A DNA stretch of 64,000 nt from Thermasporomyces composti (GTDB lineage Bacteria > Actinomycetota > Actinomycetes > Propionibacteriales > Actinopolymorphaceae): contig NZ_QTUC01000001.1 of the NCBI RefSeq assembly GCF_003386795.1, positions 3,224,001 through 3,288,000 on the forward strand, read 5' to 3'. The notes under the pieces were generated by a model. That model saw nothing but the letters and a program-made list of their open reading frames with translations. It did no database searches and had not been told where the DNA came from. The position numbers and the translations under genes were made by a program. Positions 43,145 through 52,770 of the stretch are shown in pieces. Numbering within the stretch: the first letter of the stretch is position 1; each line of letters begins with the position of its first letter.

Positions 43145-44284
43145 TCACGCCAGGCGCCGGGCGCCAGCCGACGGCGTAGCGACGAACCACTGCGGCGCCC
43201 GGAACCCGGCGGTGGCGAACGCCTCGGCCACCCGTCGCGCGACGGCCTCGGCCGCGTCGGCGTCGACCAGCGCGATGACGCAGCCCCCGAAACCGCCACC
43301 GGTCATGCGGGCGCCCAGCGCGCCGGCGTCGAGCGCGGCGTCGACCGCGGTGTCCAGCTCGGGCACGGTCACCTCGTAGTCGTCCCGCAACGACGCGTGG
43401 GAGGCGGTGAGCAGGGGCCCGATGTCACGTGGCGATCCGGCGCGCAGCAGGGAGACCGTCTGGCGCACCCGCTCGTTCTCGGTCAGCACGTGCCGCACCC
43501 GCCGTCGCGCGGTGTCGTCCGCGATCCGCGCCAGCGTGGCCTCGATCGGGGTGTTCTCGAGGTCGCGCAGTGCCGGGACCCCGAGGTCGCTGGCGACCTT
43601 CTCACACACCCGCCGACGGGCCGCGTACTCGCCGTCGACGAGGCGGTGCGGAGCCTTGGTGTCGATCACCAGCAGCGCGAGCCCATGACCCGCGAGGTCG
43701 AGCGGGACCTGCTCGGTGGCCAGCGAGCGGGTGTCGATGAACAGCGCGTGGTCCCGCTCGCAGAGCAGGGCCGCCGACTGGTCCATGATCCCGCAGGGCA
43801 CCCCGACGAAGTCGTTCTCGGCCTTCTGGGCGAGCCTGGCGAGAGTCGGCCGGTCGACCGCGACGTCGTACAGCTCGGTGGCCGCGAGGGCGGTCGCGCA
43901 CTCCAACGCGGCCGAGGACGACAGCCCAGCGCCGAGCGGCACGTCGCCGTCGACCAGGACGTCGAGCCCGCCGACGTCGTGTCCGGCCTCACGCAGTGCC
44001 CACACCACGCCGGCGACGTAGGCCGCCCAGCCGTCGACGTCTCCGGGCTTCAGGCCGTCCACCGGGATCTCGAACCGCCCGTCAGCCTGGCGGGAGACCA
44101 TCCGGAGCAGACCGTCGTCGCGGCGAGCGGCGGTGGCCACCACTCCCTGCGGGAGGGCGATCGGCAGCACGAAGCCGTCGTTGTAGTCGGTGTGCTCGCC
44201 GATCACGTTGACCCGGCCGGGCGCCACCCAGCTCCCCTCGGGCGGCCGACCGAACGCCGTCTCGAAGTCCGCACGCAGGTTCAC
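43145..44284 (-). CDS. galK: Galactokinase
   Basis: 379 residues; phosphorylates galactose at C1. GHMP kinase motifs: APGRVNVIGEHTDYNDGFVLP (signature), GAGLSSSAALE (ATP loop), MDQSAALLCERDHALFID, and MTGGGFGGCVIALV near the C-terminus. The start is the GTG at 44284, preceded by GGGAGGGAG and overlapping the galE stop as GTGA. The frame extends 29 codons further without support. Confidence 0.95.
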   Translation of the reverse strand: MNLRADFETAFGRPPEGSWVAPGRVNVIGEHTDYNDGFVLPIALPQGVVATAARRDDGLLRMVSRQADGRFEIPVDGLKPGDVDGWAAYVAGVVWALREAGHDVGGLDVLVDGDVPLGAGLSSSAALECATALAATELYDVAVDRPTLARLAQKAENDFVGVPCGIMDQSAALLCERDHALFIDTRSLATEQVPLDLAGHGLALLVIDTKAPHRLVDGEYAARRRVCEKVASDLGVPALRDLENTPIEATLARIADDTARRRVRHVLTENERVRQTVSLLRAGSPRDIGPLLTASHASLRDDYEVTVPELDTAVDAALDAGALGARMTGGGFGGCVIALVDADAAEAVARRVAEAFATAGFRAPQWFVATPSAGARRLA

Positions 44285-45294
44285 CGCCTGCTCCCTCCCG
44301 CTCCTGAGCTCGCCCGATGTGGCGCCGATCCGGCGCGGTCGGGCACCACGAGACCCTGACGAAACGCCCACGCGTCCGCCACCATCGTGTCGAGGTCACG
44401 GACGGGTTTCCAGCCGAGCTCCTGTGCCGCCCGCTCCCACGACGCGACCAGGACCGGCGGGTCGCCCGGGCGTCGCGGGCACTCCTCGACTGGCACCTCC
44501 CGGCCGGTCACCCGTTGCACGGCCGCGATGACCTCCAGGACCGTCGAGCCGTGGCCGGTGCCGAGGTTGCAGACCAGGTGGTGGCCTGGTGTGGCCACGT
44601 CGAGAGCACGCACATGGGCGTCGGCGAGGTCGACCACGTGGAGGTAGTCCCGCACGGCCGTGCCATCGCGGGTGGGGTAGTCGGTGCCGAAGACCTGTGC
44701 GGCAGGGCGCTCGCCCGCGGCGACGGCGAGCAGGTTGGGGATGAGGTGGGTCTCGGGGTCGTGCCGTTCGCCGTGGCGGAGGTAGGCGCCCGCGACGTTG
44801 AAGTAGCGCAGGCTCACCGGAGCCAGGTCGTAGGCGCGCGCCTCCGCCTCGAGCATGCGGTCCACTGCGAGCTTGGAGGCGCCGTAGGGGTTGGTGGGAA
44901 GCGGGGGCGTGTCCTCGGTGATGGGCATGCGCGCGGGCTCGCCGTACGTCGCGGCCGTGGAGGAGAAGACAAGCCGGCGTACGCCGTGTCGCCGCATGGC
45001 GTCGAGCAGGTCGAGGGTGCCGCCGACGTTGGCGCGCCAGTACAGGTCAGGACGGCGTACCGACTCCGCCACGAGCGACTTCGCCGCGAAGTGGAGCACA
45101 CCGTCGTACGACGGGTCGAGGACGGCGGCCGCGATGTCGAGGCCACCCGGCACGAACCGCGCCCCGTCCGGCACGTTGTCGCGGTGTCCCGTCGAGCAGT
45201 CGTCGAGCACGGTGACCTCGTGGCCGGCCTCCAGGAGCCGGGCGGTCACCACGCTGCCGATGTACCCGGCTCCGCCGGTGACGAGCAGCTTCAT
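44281..45294 (-). CDS. galE: UDP-glucose 4-epimerase
   Basis: 337 residues of the extended SDR family; interconverts UDP-galactose and UDP-glucose. NAD loop TGGAGYIG (6-13), SSTAATYG, and catalytic Tyr137-Lys141 in YGASK are visible, with SLRYFNVAGA and RDYLHVVDLADAH further on. Its ATG overlaps the galT stop by 4 bp (ATGA) and its stop overlaps galK by 4 bp: three genes in one translationally coupled run. Confidence 0.95.
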   Translation of the reverse strand: MKLLVTGGAGYIGSVVTARLLEAGHEVTVLDDCSTGHRDNVPDGARFVPGGLDIAAAVLDPSYDGVLHFAAKSLVAESVRRPDLYWRANVGGTLDLLDAMRRHGVRRLVFSSTAATYGEPARMPITEDTPPLPTNPYGASKLAVDRMLEAEARAYDLAPVSLRYFNVAGAYLRHGERHDPETHLIPNLLAVAAGERPAAQVFGTDYPTRDGTAVRDYLHVVDLADAHVRALDVATPGHHLVCNLGTGHGSTVLEVIAAVQRVTGREVPVEECPRRPGDPPVLVASWERAAQELGWKPVRDLDTMVADAWAFRQGLVVPDRAGSAPHRASSGAGGSRR

Positions 45295-46496
45295 CGGACC
45301 GTCCCATCCCGGCCGACGGCGGCGTCCTCACGCACCAGCTCGCGCAGCCGGGCGGCGATCGCCTCCGGCGCCACGTCGTTGATCCACACGCCCATCGCCG
45401 ACTCCGATCCCGCGAGGTACTTCAGCTTGGTGGGAGCTCGTCGGATCGAGAACACCCGCAGGTGCAGGGCGGCGTGCTCGCGCCCGACGCGCACTGGTGC
45501 TTGGTACCACGCGGCGATGTACGGCAGGGCGTCGACACCCTCGAAGTACCGGTCGAGCGCGCGCAGGAGGCGAAGGTAGATCGGGCCGAAGTCGTCGCGC
45601 TCGGCCGCGGTGAGCTCCGGCAAGTCCGGCACGCGTCGCCGGGGATACAGGTGCACCTCCACCGGCCAGCGGGCCGCCGCGGGCACGAAGGCCGTCCAGT
45701 GCTCGGACTCGTCGACGATCCGCACCCCGGCGGAGCGTTCGCCGGCCACGAGGTCCTCGAACAGGTTGCGTGAGGTGCGCTCGGCGTACCGCTGGGCCGA
45801 GGCGAGCATCTGCCGGGTGCGCGGGGTCACGAACGGGTAGGCGTAGATCTGGCCGTGCGGGTGGCGCAGGGTGACGCCGATCTCCTCGCCACGGTTCTCG
45901 AAGCAGAAGACCTGTTCCACGCCGGGCAGGGAGCCGAGGCAGACCGTGCGGTCGACCCACGCCTCCATCACCGTGCGGACCCGTTGCGGCGTGAGCTGCG
46001 CGAACGCTGTGTCGTGGTCGGAGGTGAAGCAGACCACCTCGCACCGGCCCACCCCGGGACGACGGGCGAACAGGTCACGGGCGTCGATGAGACCGGTCGC
46101 CGCCTCCTGGCTGGCGCCGTCGAGCGAGCCGTCCACGAGGCCAGCACCCACGCCGGCGGCGAGGTCGGGTGCCGCGCCGGAGAAGGACGCGCCGGAGAAG
46201 GAGGGGAAGCGGTTCTCGAACACCACGACGTCGTAGTCGGACGCCGGGATCTCAGTCAGCCGGCCGTCCCGCGAGGGACACAGCGGGCACTCGTCAGCGG
46301 GCGGGAGGAAGGTGCGGTCCTGCCGATGCGACGCGACCGCGACCCACTCGTCGAACACCGGGTCGTAGCGGAGCTCCGAGCCCCCGGACCGCTCCGGCAG
46401 CGTGCGTTGGTCGAGGACGTCGCGGTCGGCGCTGTCACCCTCGTCGAAGTAGAGGAGCTCGCGTCCGTCGGCGAGCCGGGTCGACGTCTTCCTCAT
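45291..46496 (-). CDS. galT: Galactose-1-phosphate uridylyltransferase
   Basis: 401 residues. It exchanges UMP between UDP-glucose and galactose-1-phosphate. The active-site HPHGQ is at 212-216, zinc ligands include the Cys70/Cys73 pair (ECPLCPS), and SDHDTAFAQL matches the family. An Ala/Gly/Ser-rich stretch at about 101-135 (SFSGASFSGAAPDLAAGVGA) is longer than in the classic enzyme and looks like a flexible insertion. First gene of the operon galT-galE-galK-FGE. Confidence 0.95.
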   Translation of the reverse strand: MRKTSTRLADGRELLYFDEGDSADRDVLDQRTLPERSGGSELRYDPVFDEWVAVASHRQDRTFLPPADECPLCPSRDGRLTEIPASDYDVVVFENRFPSFSGASFSGAAPDLAAGVGAGLVDGSLDGASQEAATGLIDARDLFARRPGVGRCEVVCFTSDHDTAFAQLTPQRVRTVMEAWVDRTVCLGSLPGVEQVFCFENRGEEIGVTLRHPHGQIYAYPFVTPRTRQMLASAQRYAERTSRNLFEDLVAGERSAGVRIVDESEHWTAFVPAAARWPVEVHLYPRRRVPDLPELTAAERDDFGPIYLRLLRALDRYFEGVDALPYIAAWYQAPVRVGREHAALHLRVFSIRRAPTKLKYLAGSESAMGVWINDVAPEAIAARLRELVREDAAVGRDGTVR

Positions 46497-46884
46497 CGTG
46501 TGCTCGTCGTCTCCTGCGTGACCTGAGAGTCTCGGGCGCCGTCGGTGCCCGGAATCCTCTCGTCTGCCCTCGTGGCATGTCTCGTGCCGTCGGGTGGCCT
46601 TCGTCCGCTCTGGCCCGTCGCGCCCTTCCCGGAACCGGTCGTGCCCTTCGAGGACGCAGACACCCTAGCGTCGGACGGATGTCCCCGGCGCGGGCGTCAG
46701 CTCGCGACGGCCGGTCATGGGCCGTCCAGGACCGGCGCACCTTGCGAGGAGCTCGCGAGGAAGGTGCCGGCGGCCTGGACATCGCTAGGGTGGTGACATG
46801 GCTGCGAGCCCATCTCCGGCGAGCCGGCGGGCCGGCTCACCCTGGCGTGGGCTGCGGCTGCGGTGAGCTGGTGGTGCATCCTCG
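46497..46884. promoter_or_regulatory. Divergent region between galactose operon and CNNM gene
   Basis: 388 bp with no gene. Close to galT (46533-46551) CGGGCGCC and GGTGCCCG form an 8-bp interrupted inverted repeat with one wobble, placed like an operator for a sugar-responsive repressor. I see no repeat array and no clear -10/-35 pair. Confidence 0.4.
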
Positions 46885-48243
46885 ATGAACCATGTCCTGG
46901 CCAACATCGGACTGGCCTTGATCTTCATCCTCATCGGGGGCGTCTTCGCCGCCGCGGAGATGGCGCTGGTCTCCCTCCGGGAGGGTCAGGTCAAGTCCCT
47001 CGCCCAACGTGGCCGGCGGGGTGAGCGGGTCGCGCAGCTGACTCGCGATCCGAACCTCTTCCTCTCCTCCGTGCAGATCGGGGTCACCCTCTCCGGCTTC
47101 CTGGCCTCCGCCTTCGCCGGCGCCAACCTGTCGTCCGAGCTCGCCCCCGTCCTGCGTGACCTGGGAGTGCCTGCCGGCGCGGCCGATCCGCTGGCCCTCG
47201 TGCTCATCACCGTGGTCGTGTCGTACGTGTCGATCGTCCTGGGCGAGCTGGCCGCCAAACGGCTGGCCCTGCAAGGCGCGGAGTCCTTCGCGCTCGCTCT
47301 GGCGCCGCTCATCCACCGGATCGCGCAGGTCTCCCGACCGATCATCTGGTTCCTGTCCAAGTCGACCAACGTCGTCGTCCGGCTGCTCGGCGGGGACCCC
47401 AACGTCAGCCGGGAACGGATGACCGAGGAAGAGTTGCGCGAGCTCGTGACCGGTCACGAGACGCTCGGCCAGGAGGAGCGGGCCATCGTCGAGGAGGTGT
47501 TCGCCGCGGGCAGCCGGCAGCTTCGGGAGGTCATGCTGCCGCGGACGGAGGTCGACTTCCTCGACGCCGACATGCCGGTCTACAAGAGCGTGCGGTTCGT
47601 CAGCGACCGGCCCCACTCGCGGTATCCGGTCGTGCGCGGGTCGGCGGACGACGTCGTGGGCTTCGTCCACGTTCGTGACCTGCTCGACCCGGACGTGGCG
47701 AACCGGTCGGTCCGGGTCGGCGACCTGGCTCGCGAGGTGCTCTACCTGCCCGGTACCAAGCGGGTGCTCCCCGCGCTCTCGGAGATGCGCGCGCGGAGCC
47801 AGCACCTGGCGATCGTGCTCGACGAGTACGGCGGTACGGCCGGCATCGTGACCCTCGAGGATCTCGTCGAGGAGCTGGTCGGGGACATCAGGGACGAGTA
47901 CGACACCGCCGCGCAGGCGGCCTCGAGACGACTGGTCTCCGGTGACGTCGAGGTCGAGGGCCGCCTCAGCCTCGACGACTTCGGCGAGGAGACCGGGGTG
48001 ACGCTGCCGGACGGCCCCTACGAGACGGTGGCCGGTTTCGTCATCGCCCAGCTCGGTCACCTGCCCACGGTCGGCGAGCACGTGGCGTTCGACGGTCACG
48101 TGTTCACGGTGACCGAGCTGGATGGCCGCAGGATCGCCAAGGTGCGGTTCACTCCCAAGCCTCCCGAGGAGCCCGCGGCCGGCGAGCCGGCACCGCCGGA
48201 GGCGGCGTCGGGCCCACGGAGCGGGCAACCCGTCGGTGGCTGA
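46885..48243 (+). CDS. CNNM/CBS-domain membrane protein (hemolysin-C/CorC-like)
   Basis: 452 residues. The DUF21/CNNM region with three or four TM helices (ALIFILIGGVFAAAEMALVSL, VQIGVTLSGFLASAFAGA, ITVVVSYVSIVLGELAAKRL) occupies 1-190. A CBS pair follows (about 215-335), with MLPRTEVDFLDADMPV and VLDEYGGTAGIVTLEDLVEELVGDI. The C-terminal CorC_HlyC domain follows (about 350-430). Family members are linked to magnesium or divalent-cation efflux. The ribosome binding site is weak. Confidence 0.9.
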   Translation: MNHVLANIGLALIFILIGGVFAAAEMALVSLREGQVKSLAQRGRRGERVAQLTRDPNLFLSSVQIGVTLSGFLASAFAGANLSSELAPVLRDLGVPAGAADPLALVLITVVVSYVSIVLGELAAKRLALQGAESFALALAPLIHRIAQVSRPIIWFLSKSTNVVVRLLGGDPNVSRERMTEEELRELVTGHETLGQEERAIVEEVFAAGSRQLREVMLPRTEVDFLDADMPVYKSVRFVSDRPHSRYPVVRGSADDVVGFVHVRDLLDPDVANRSVRVGDLAREVLYLPGTKRVLPALSEMRARSQHLAIVLDEYGGTAGIVTLEDLVEELVGDIRDEYDTAAQAASRRLVSGDVEVEGRLSLDDFGEETGVTLPDGPYETVAGFVIAQLGHLPTVGEHVAFDGHVFTVTELDGRRIAKVRFTPKPPEEPAAGEPAPPEAASGPRSGQPVGG

Positions 48244-48263
48244 CGCCACCCACGTCGGTGACG

Positions 48264-49447
<1,184 letters not shown>

Positions 49448-49458
49448 GGTAGGCGAGC

Positions 49459-50025
49459 GTGCGCACGATCGGTGTCGCTATCGCCATCCCGGAGCCGTAC
49501 GGCGGGGAGCTGCAGCGCTGGCGTGCCGCGCTCGGCGACCCGCTGGCCGAGGCCATTCCCACCCATGTGACGCTCATGCCGCCCACTCAGGTCGAGGACG
49601 ACGTGCTCGAGAGCATCGAGCGGCACCTGCTCGCCGTCGCCGAGTCGGGCCGGCCCTTCACCATGCGGCTGCGTGGCACGGGCACGTTCCGCCCGGTGTC
49701 GCCGGTCGTCTTCGTGGCGGTCTCGGACGGCATCTCCTCGTGTGAGCAGCTCGCGAACGGCATCCGCAGCGGGCCGCTCGAGCGGGAGCTGGCGTTCCCG
49801 TACCACCCGCACGTGACGATCGCGCACGACCTGCCCGACCACCTCCTGGACAAGGCCTACGAAGCGCTCGAGGACTACGAGTGCACGTTCACGGTGGAAG
49901 GGTTCAGCCTGTACGAGCACGGTGCTGACTCGGTGTGGCGACCCCAGCGGGACTTCGCGCTCGGTGGACCTCTTCCCGGTCCCGTCCCGAACCGCCCCTC
50001 GTCCGTGGCCTCCCTGCGGCGCTGA
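49459..50025 (+). CDS. 2'-5' RNA ligase / 2H phosphoesterase family protein
   Basis: 188 residues with both HxTx motifs of the 2H fold: THVTLMPP (about 35-42) and PHVTIAHDL (about 114-122). Family members act on 2'-5' phosphodiester or cyclic phosphate ends of RNA; the exact substrate is not known. GTG start, 11 bp after trpS, so probably cotranscribed. A perfect hairpin follows. Confidence 0.88.
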   Translation: MRTIGVAIAIPEPYGGELQRWRAALGDPLAEAIPTHVTLMPPTQVEDDVLESIERHLLAVAESGRPFTMRLRGTGTFRPVSPVVFVAVSDGISSCEQLANGIRSGPLERELAFPYHPHVTIAHDLPDHLLDKAYEALEDYECTFTVEGFSLYEHGADSVWRPQRDFALGGPLPGPVPNRPSSVASLRR

Positions 50026-50041
50026 GCGCGCCGAGATTCGT

Positions 50042-50065
50042 GGTACCCCGCTGTGGCGGGGTACC
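50042..50065 (+). terminator. Terminator after the 2H phosphoesterase gene
   Basis: GGTACCCCGC (50042-50051) and GCGGGGTACC (50056-50065) form a perfect 10-bp stem with a TGTG loop. The longest possible YihY reading frame would begin inside this stem. Confidence 0.75.
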
Positions 50066-50073
50066 GACAGGGA

Positions 50074-51237
50074 GTGAGGCTTCGTGACATCAAGGATCGT
50101 GCCGAGGCGCTGTTTCGCCGCATCCGCCGTCGGTCCTTGTTCGTCGACCACCTCGTGCGCGCGCTGGTCCGCTACGACGCCGTCAAGGGCAGCCAGCTCG
50201 CGGCCTCGGTGACCTACTTCGCCTTCCTGTCCTTCTTTCCGCTCGTCGCGGTGACCTTCGCCGGCGTCGGCTACGTCGTGACGTACGTGCCCGGCGCGGA
50301 CGAGGCGGTGACCTCGGCGCTGCGCTCGATCCTGCCCGGGCTCATCGGTGGCGGACCCGACCAGATCGACGTGCACCGCATCGCGCAGCGACGAACGGGC
50401 GTCGGCCTCGTGGGTTTGGTCGTGCTCCTCTACTCCGGGCTGGGCTGGGTGTCGGCCCTGCGCGACGCGTTGCAGGCGGTCTTCGAGCTTCCGGCCAAGG
50501 AGCGGAACGTCGTCGTCGCCAAGCTCGTCGACGTGGCGGCCCTCGTGGTCCTCGGAATCGTCCTGCTCGTCACCGTCACGGTTGGCACGCTGGTGACGGC
50601 GTTCACCGACACCCTCGTCCACCTGCTGGGTCTGACCGGACTGGGAGGCGCGCGGTGGGCGCTGTACGTCGCGGCGGTGGTGGTCGGCGTGGCCGTCAAC
50701 ACCTTGCTGTTCTTCGCGATCTACCAGCTGCTGCCATACCACGGGGTGTCCCCACGGGTGGTGTGGGAGGGTGCCTTGCTCGCCGGAGTCGGATTCGAGG
50801 TCCTCAAGCAGCTGGCCGGTCTCATCGTCGGACGCGTCCTCGACAACCCGTTGTACGGCGCCTTCGCGATCCTCATCGCCTTGCTCGTCTGGATCAACTA
50901 CACGGCGCGCTTGGTGGTGCTGGGGGCGGCCTTGGTGGCCACGGACACGCGCTGGCGAGCCCAGGTGCAGGAGGCGGCGCCGGACGAGGCCGCCTTAGGG
51001 AGGGGCGCGTCCGTCCGTGCCGCGCCTCCTAGGCCTGCCGTGGGCCAGGCCGACCGGGCCTGCCGTCGCCGTGGTGCGCTGGCACCGACGCTCGGCGGGC
51101 TGAGCGGAGGGCTCGTGCTCGGCTGGCTCCTGGCCCGCAGGTGGTGTCGGCGCGAGCGTCACCGGAGGCGAGGGCTCCAGCGGAGTTCAGGGCACCGCCT
51201 GCGCGAGCGCTTCACCGAGGACGAGGTACCGGGCTAG
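50074..51237 (+). CDS. YihY/BrkB family membrane protein
   Basis: 387 residues. After a basic amphipathic start, LVRYDAVKGSQLAASVTYFAFLSFFPLVAV opens the YihY domain; about six TM helices extend to residue 305 (YSGLGWVSALRDALQAVFELP, LFFAIYQLLPYHGV, NPLYGAFAILIALLVWINYTARLVVLGAAL). An Arg-rich tail with a TM-like LSGGLVLGWLLARR follows. GTG 50074 is preferred over GTG 50053, which lies in the terminator stem. The function is unproven in this family. Its TAG stop shares CTAG with the stop of the convergent carboxypeptidase gene. Confidence 0.85.
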   Translation: MRLRDIKDRAEALFRRIRRRSLFVDHLVRALVRYDAVKGSQLAASVTYFAFLSFFPLVAVTFAGVGYVVTYVPGADEAVTSALRSILPGLIGGGPDQIDVHRIAQRRTGVGLVGLVVLLYSGLGWVSALRDALQAVFELPAKERNVVVAKLVDVAALVVLGIVLLVTVTVGTLVTAFTDTLVHLLGLTGLGGARWALYVAAVVVGVAVNTLLFFAIYQLLPYHGVSPRVVWEGALLAGVGFEVLKQLAGLIVGRVLDNPLYGAFAILIALLVWINYTARLVVLGAALVATDTRWRAQVQEAAPDEAALGRGASVRAAPPRPAVGQADRACRRRGALAPTLGGLSGGLVLGWLLARRWCRRERHRRRGLQRSSGHRLRERFTEDEVPG

Positions 51238-52634
51238 GCCGGTGGCGAGGCCACCGCTCGTCGACGGGCGCGCACGTAGGTGTAGACCCGCAGGCTGGCC
51301 AGGACCACGAAGACCACCCCAGGCACCCACAGCCAGAGCGGCACGCGCTGCACCAGGGTGGGCAGCATCGCCACCTGCCGGGAGGCGATGGGCGCGGTCA
51401 CGACGGCGGTCGGCGTGCCGATCGACGTGACACCCGCCGCCGACGGCGAGGCGACCTGGTGGGTGGTCGGTCCGGCTGTCGCGAGCCGTGCCGCGACGAG
51501 CGCCTGCCGAGCGCGCTCGACATCCTCCGGAGTGACGAGCGTGCCGACCGGCTCGACCTCCGCGCCGACCTCGAAGCCCCAGTCGAGCAGCTTCGCGACC
51601 TTCTTCCACGACGGCGCGTCGGTCTTCATGACGACGACGAGAAGCCGACGGCCGTTCCGTTCCGCGGCACCGATGAGGGTGTTCCTGGCCTTCGTGGTGT
51701 AGCCGTTCTTCACCCCGATCGCGCCCGGGTACTCGCTCAGCAGGTCATTGCCGTTCTGGATCTGGTAGGTCTTGCCGTTCCGCCCTGGGAAGTCGTAGCG
51801 GGGTGTGGTGGCGTAGCGACGGAAGTCGGGGTTGGCCATCCCCGCCCGCGCGAACAGGGCCAGGTCGTAGGCGGAGGACAGCTGGCCGGGCTCGTCGAGA
51901 CCGCTGGTGTTGACCGCGTGGGTGTCGAACGCGCCCAGCCGGGCGGCCTCCTCGTTCATGAGGCGGACCGCGACCTCGGTACCCCCGCTCGCGTTCGCCA
52001 GAGCCTGCGCCGCGTCGTTTCCGGACGACAGGAACAGCCCGTAGAACAGCTGCTCGATCGTGTAGACGTGGCCGGCCTCGATGCCGACCCGGCTGCCGAT
52101 CTGGTCGGCGTCCTCCCGCACCGCGGTGTAGAGCGCGCGCTTGTCGAGTCGGGGGATGAGCGTGATCGCGGTCAGCGTCTTGAGGGTGCTGGCCGGATAC
52201 AGACGCTGGTGCGCGTTCTTGGCCGCGAGCACCTCCCCGGTGTCCAGGTCGGCCACGAGGTAGGACCTGACGTCGACGTCGGGCGGGGGCTTGGGCGCGT
52301 TGGGGTCGACGACCACGCCTGACCGACCGAGAGCGGCACCGCCGACCGGCTCGCTGAACGGATTGGCCGGGTGGTAGCGGCCGAAGGGCGCCGGAGTCTT
52401 GGTCGGGTGTGCGCTTGGGCTCCCGGTGGCTGTCGGCGCCGGCGTCGATGTCGTGGCCGACGTCCGCGGGAGCGTCGGTGTGGGCGTCGGGGCCGCGTGC
52501 CCAGCGACGGTTCCAGCCCTCGCCGACGTGGATAGGGTGGTCAGACCAATGGCCAGACAGAACGTGGCGACAACGAGTGTGACGACGATGGCACGTGGGA
52601 CGTCGTCGCGCGACGTCGAGGATTCCCCAGGCAT
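51234..52634 (-). CDS. D-alanyl-D-alanine carboxypeptidase (peptidase S11)
   Basis: 466 residues. An N-terminal signal/TM segment (about 13-40), a Thr/Pro/Ser linker (about 45-110), then the S11 penicillin-binding fold. Catalytic motifs are SxxK as STLK (149-152), SGN (204-206) and KNG (309-311), the last in place of the usual KTG. A C-terminal TM helix (about 430-448) and a basic tail anchor it. It trims the terminal D-Ala of peptidoglycan stem peptides. The open frame extends well upstream, but the signal fixes the ATG. TACTAGT lies just upstream as a -10 candidate. Confidence 0.9.
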   Translation of the reverse strand: MPGESSTSRDDVPRAIVVTLVVATFCLAIGLTTLSTSARAGTVAGHAAPTPTPTLPRTSATTSTPAPTATGSPSAHPTKTPAPFGRYHPANPFSEPVGGAALGRSGVVVDPNAPKPPPDVDVRSYLVADLDTGEVLAAKNAHQRLYPASTLKTLTAITLIPRLDKRALYTAVREDADQIGSRVGIEAGHVYTIEQLFYGLFLSSGNDAAQALANASGGTEVAVRLMNEEAARLGAFDTHAVNTSGLDEPGQLSSAYDLALFARAGMANPDFRRYATTPRYDFPGRNGKTYQIQNGNDLLSEYPGAIGVKNGYTTKARNTLIGAAERNGRRLLVVVMKTDAPSWKKVAKLLDWGFEVGAEVEPVGTLVTPEDVERARQALVAARLATAGPTTHQVASPSAAGVTSIGTPTAVVTAPIASRQVAMLPTLVQRVPLWLWVPGVVFVVLASLRVYTYVRARRRAVASPPA

Positions 52635-52736
52635 GGTGGGCGACAGACTAGTACGCCTCTCCGAACGGTTGGTTGGCCTCGTGTGATTGGGGAGTCGACC
52701 CAGCGTGACGGTGGACGCAGCGTGACGTCCGGACGC

Positions 52737-52768
52737 TCGAACCTGGAGAAGGTCGAACCTGGAGAAGA
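52737..52768 (+). repeat. 16-bp duplication carrying the ribosome binding site
   Basis: TCGAACCTGGAGAAGG and TCGAACCTGGAGAAGA are adjacent and differ only at the last base. The second copy supplies GGAG 6 nt before the start codon of the PLP dehydratase gene. A near-duplication of CAGCGTGACG lies just before it (52701-52730). Confidence 0.88.
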
Positions 52769-52770
52769 TC

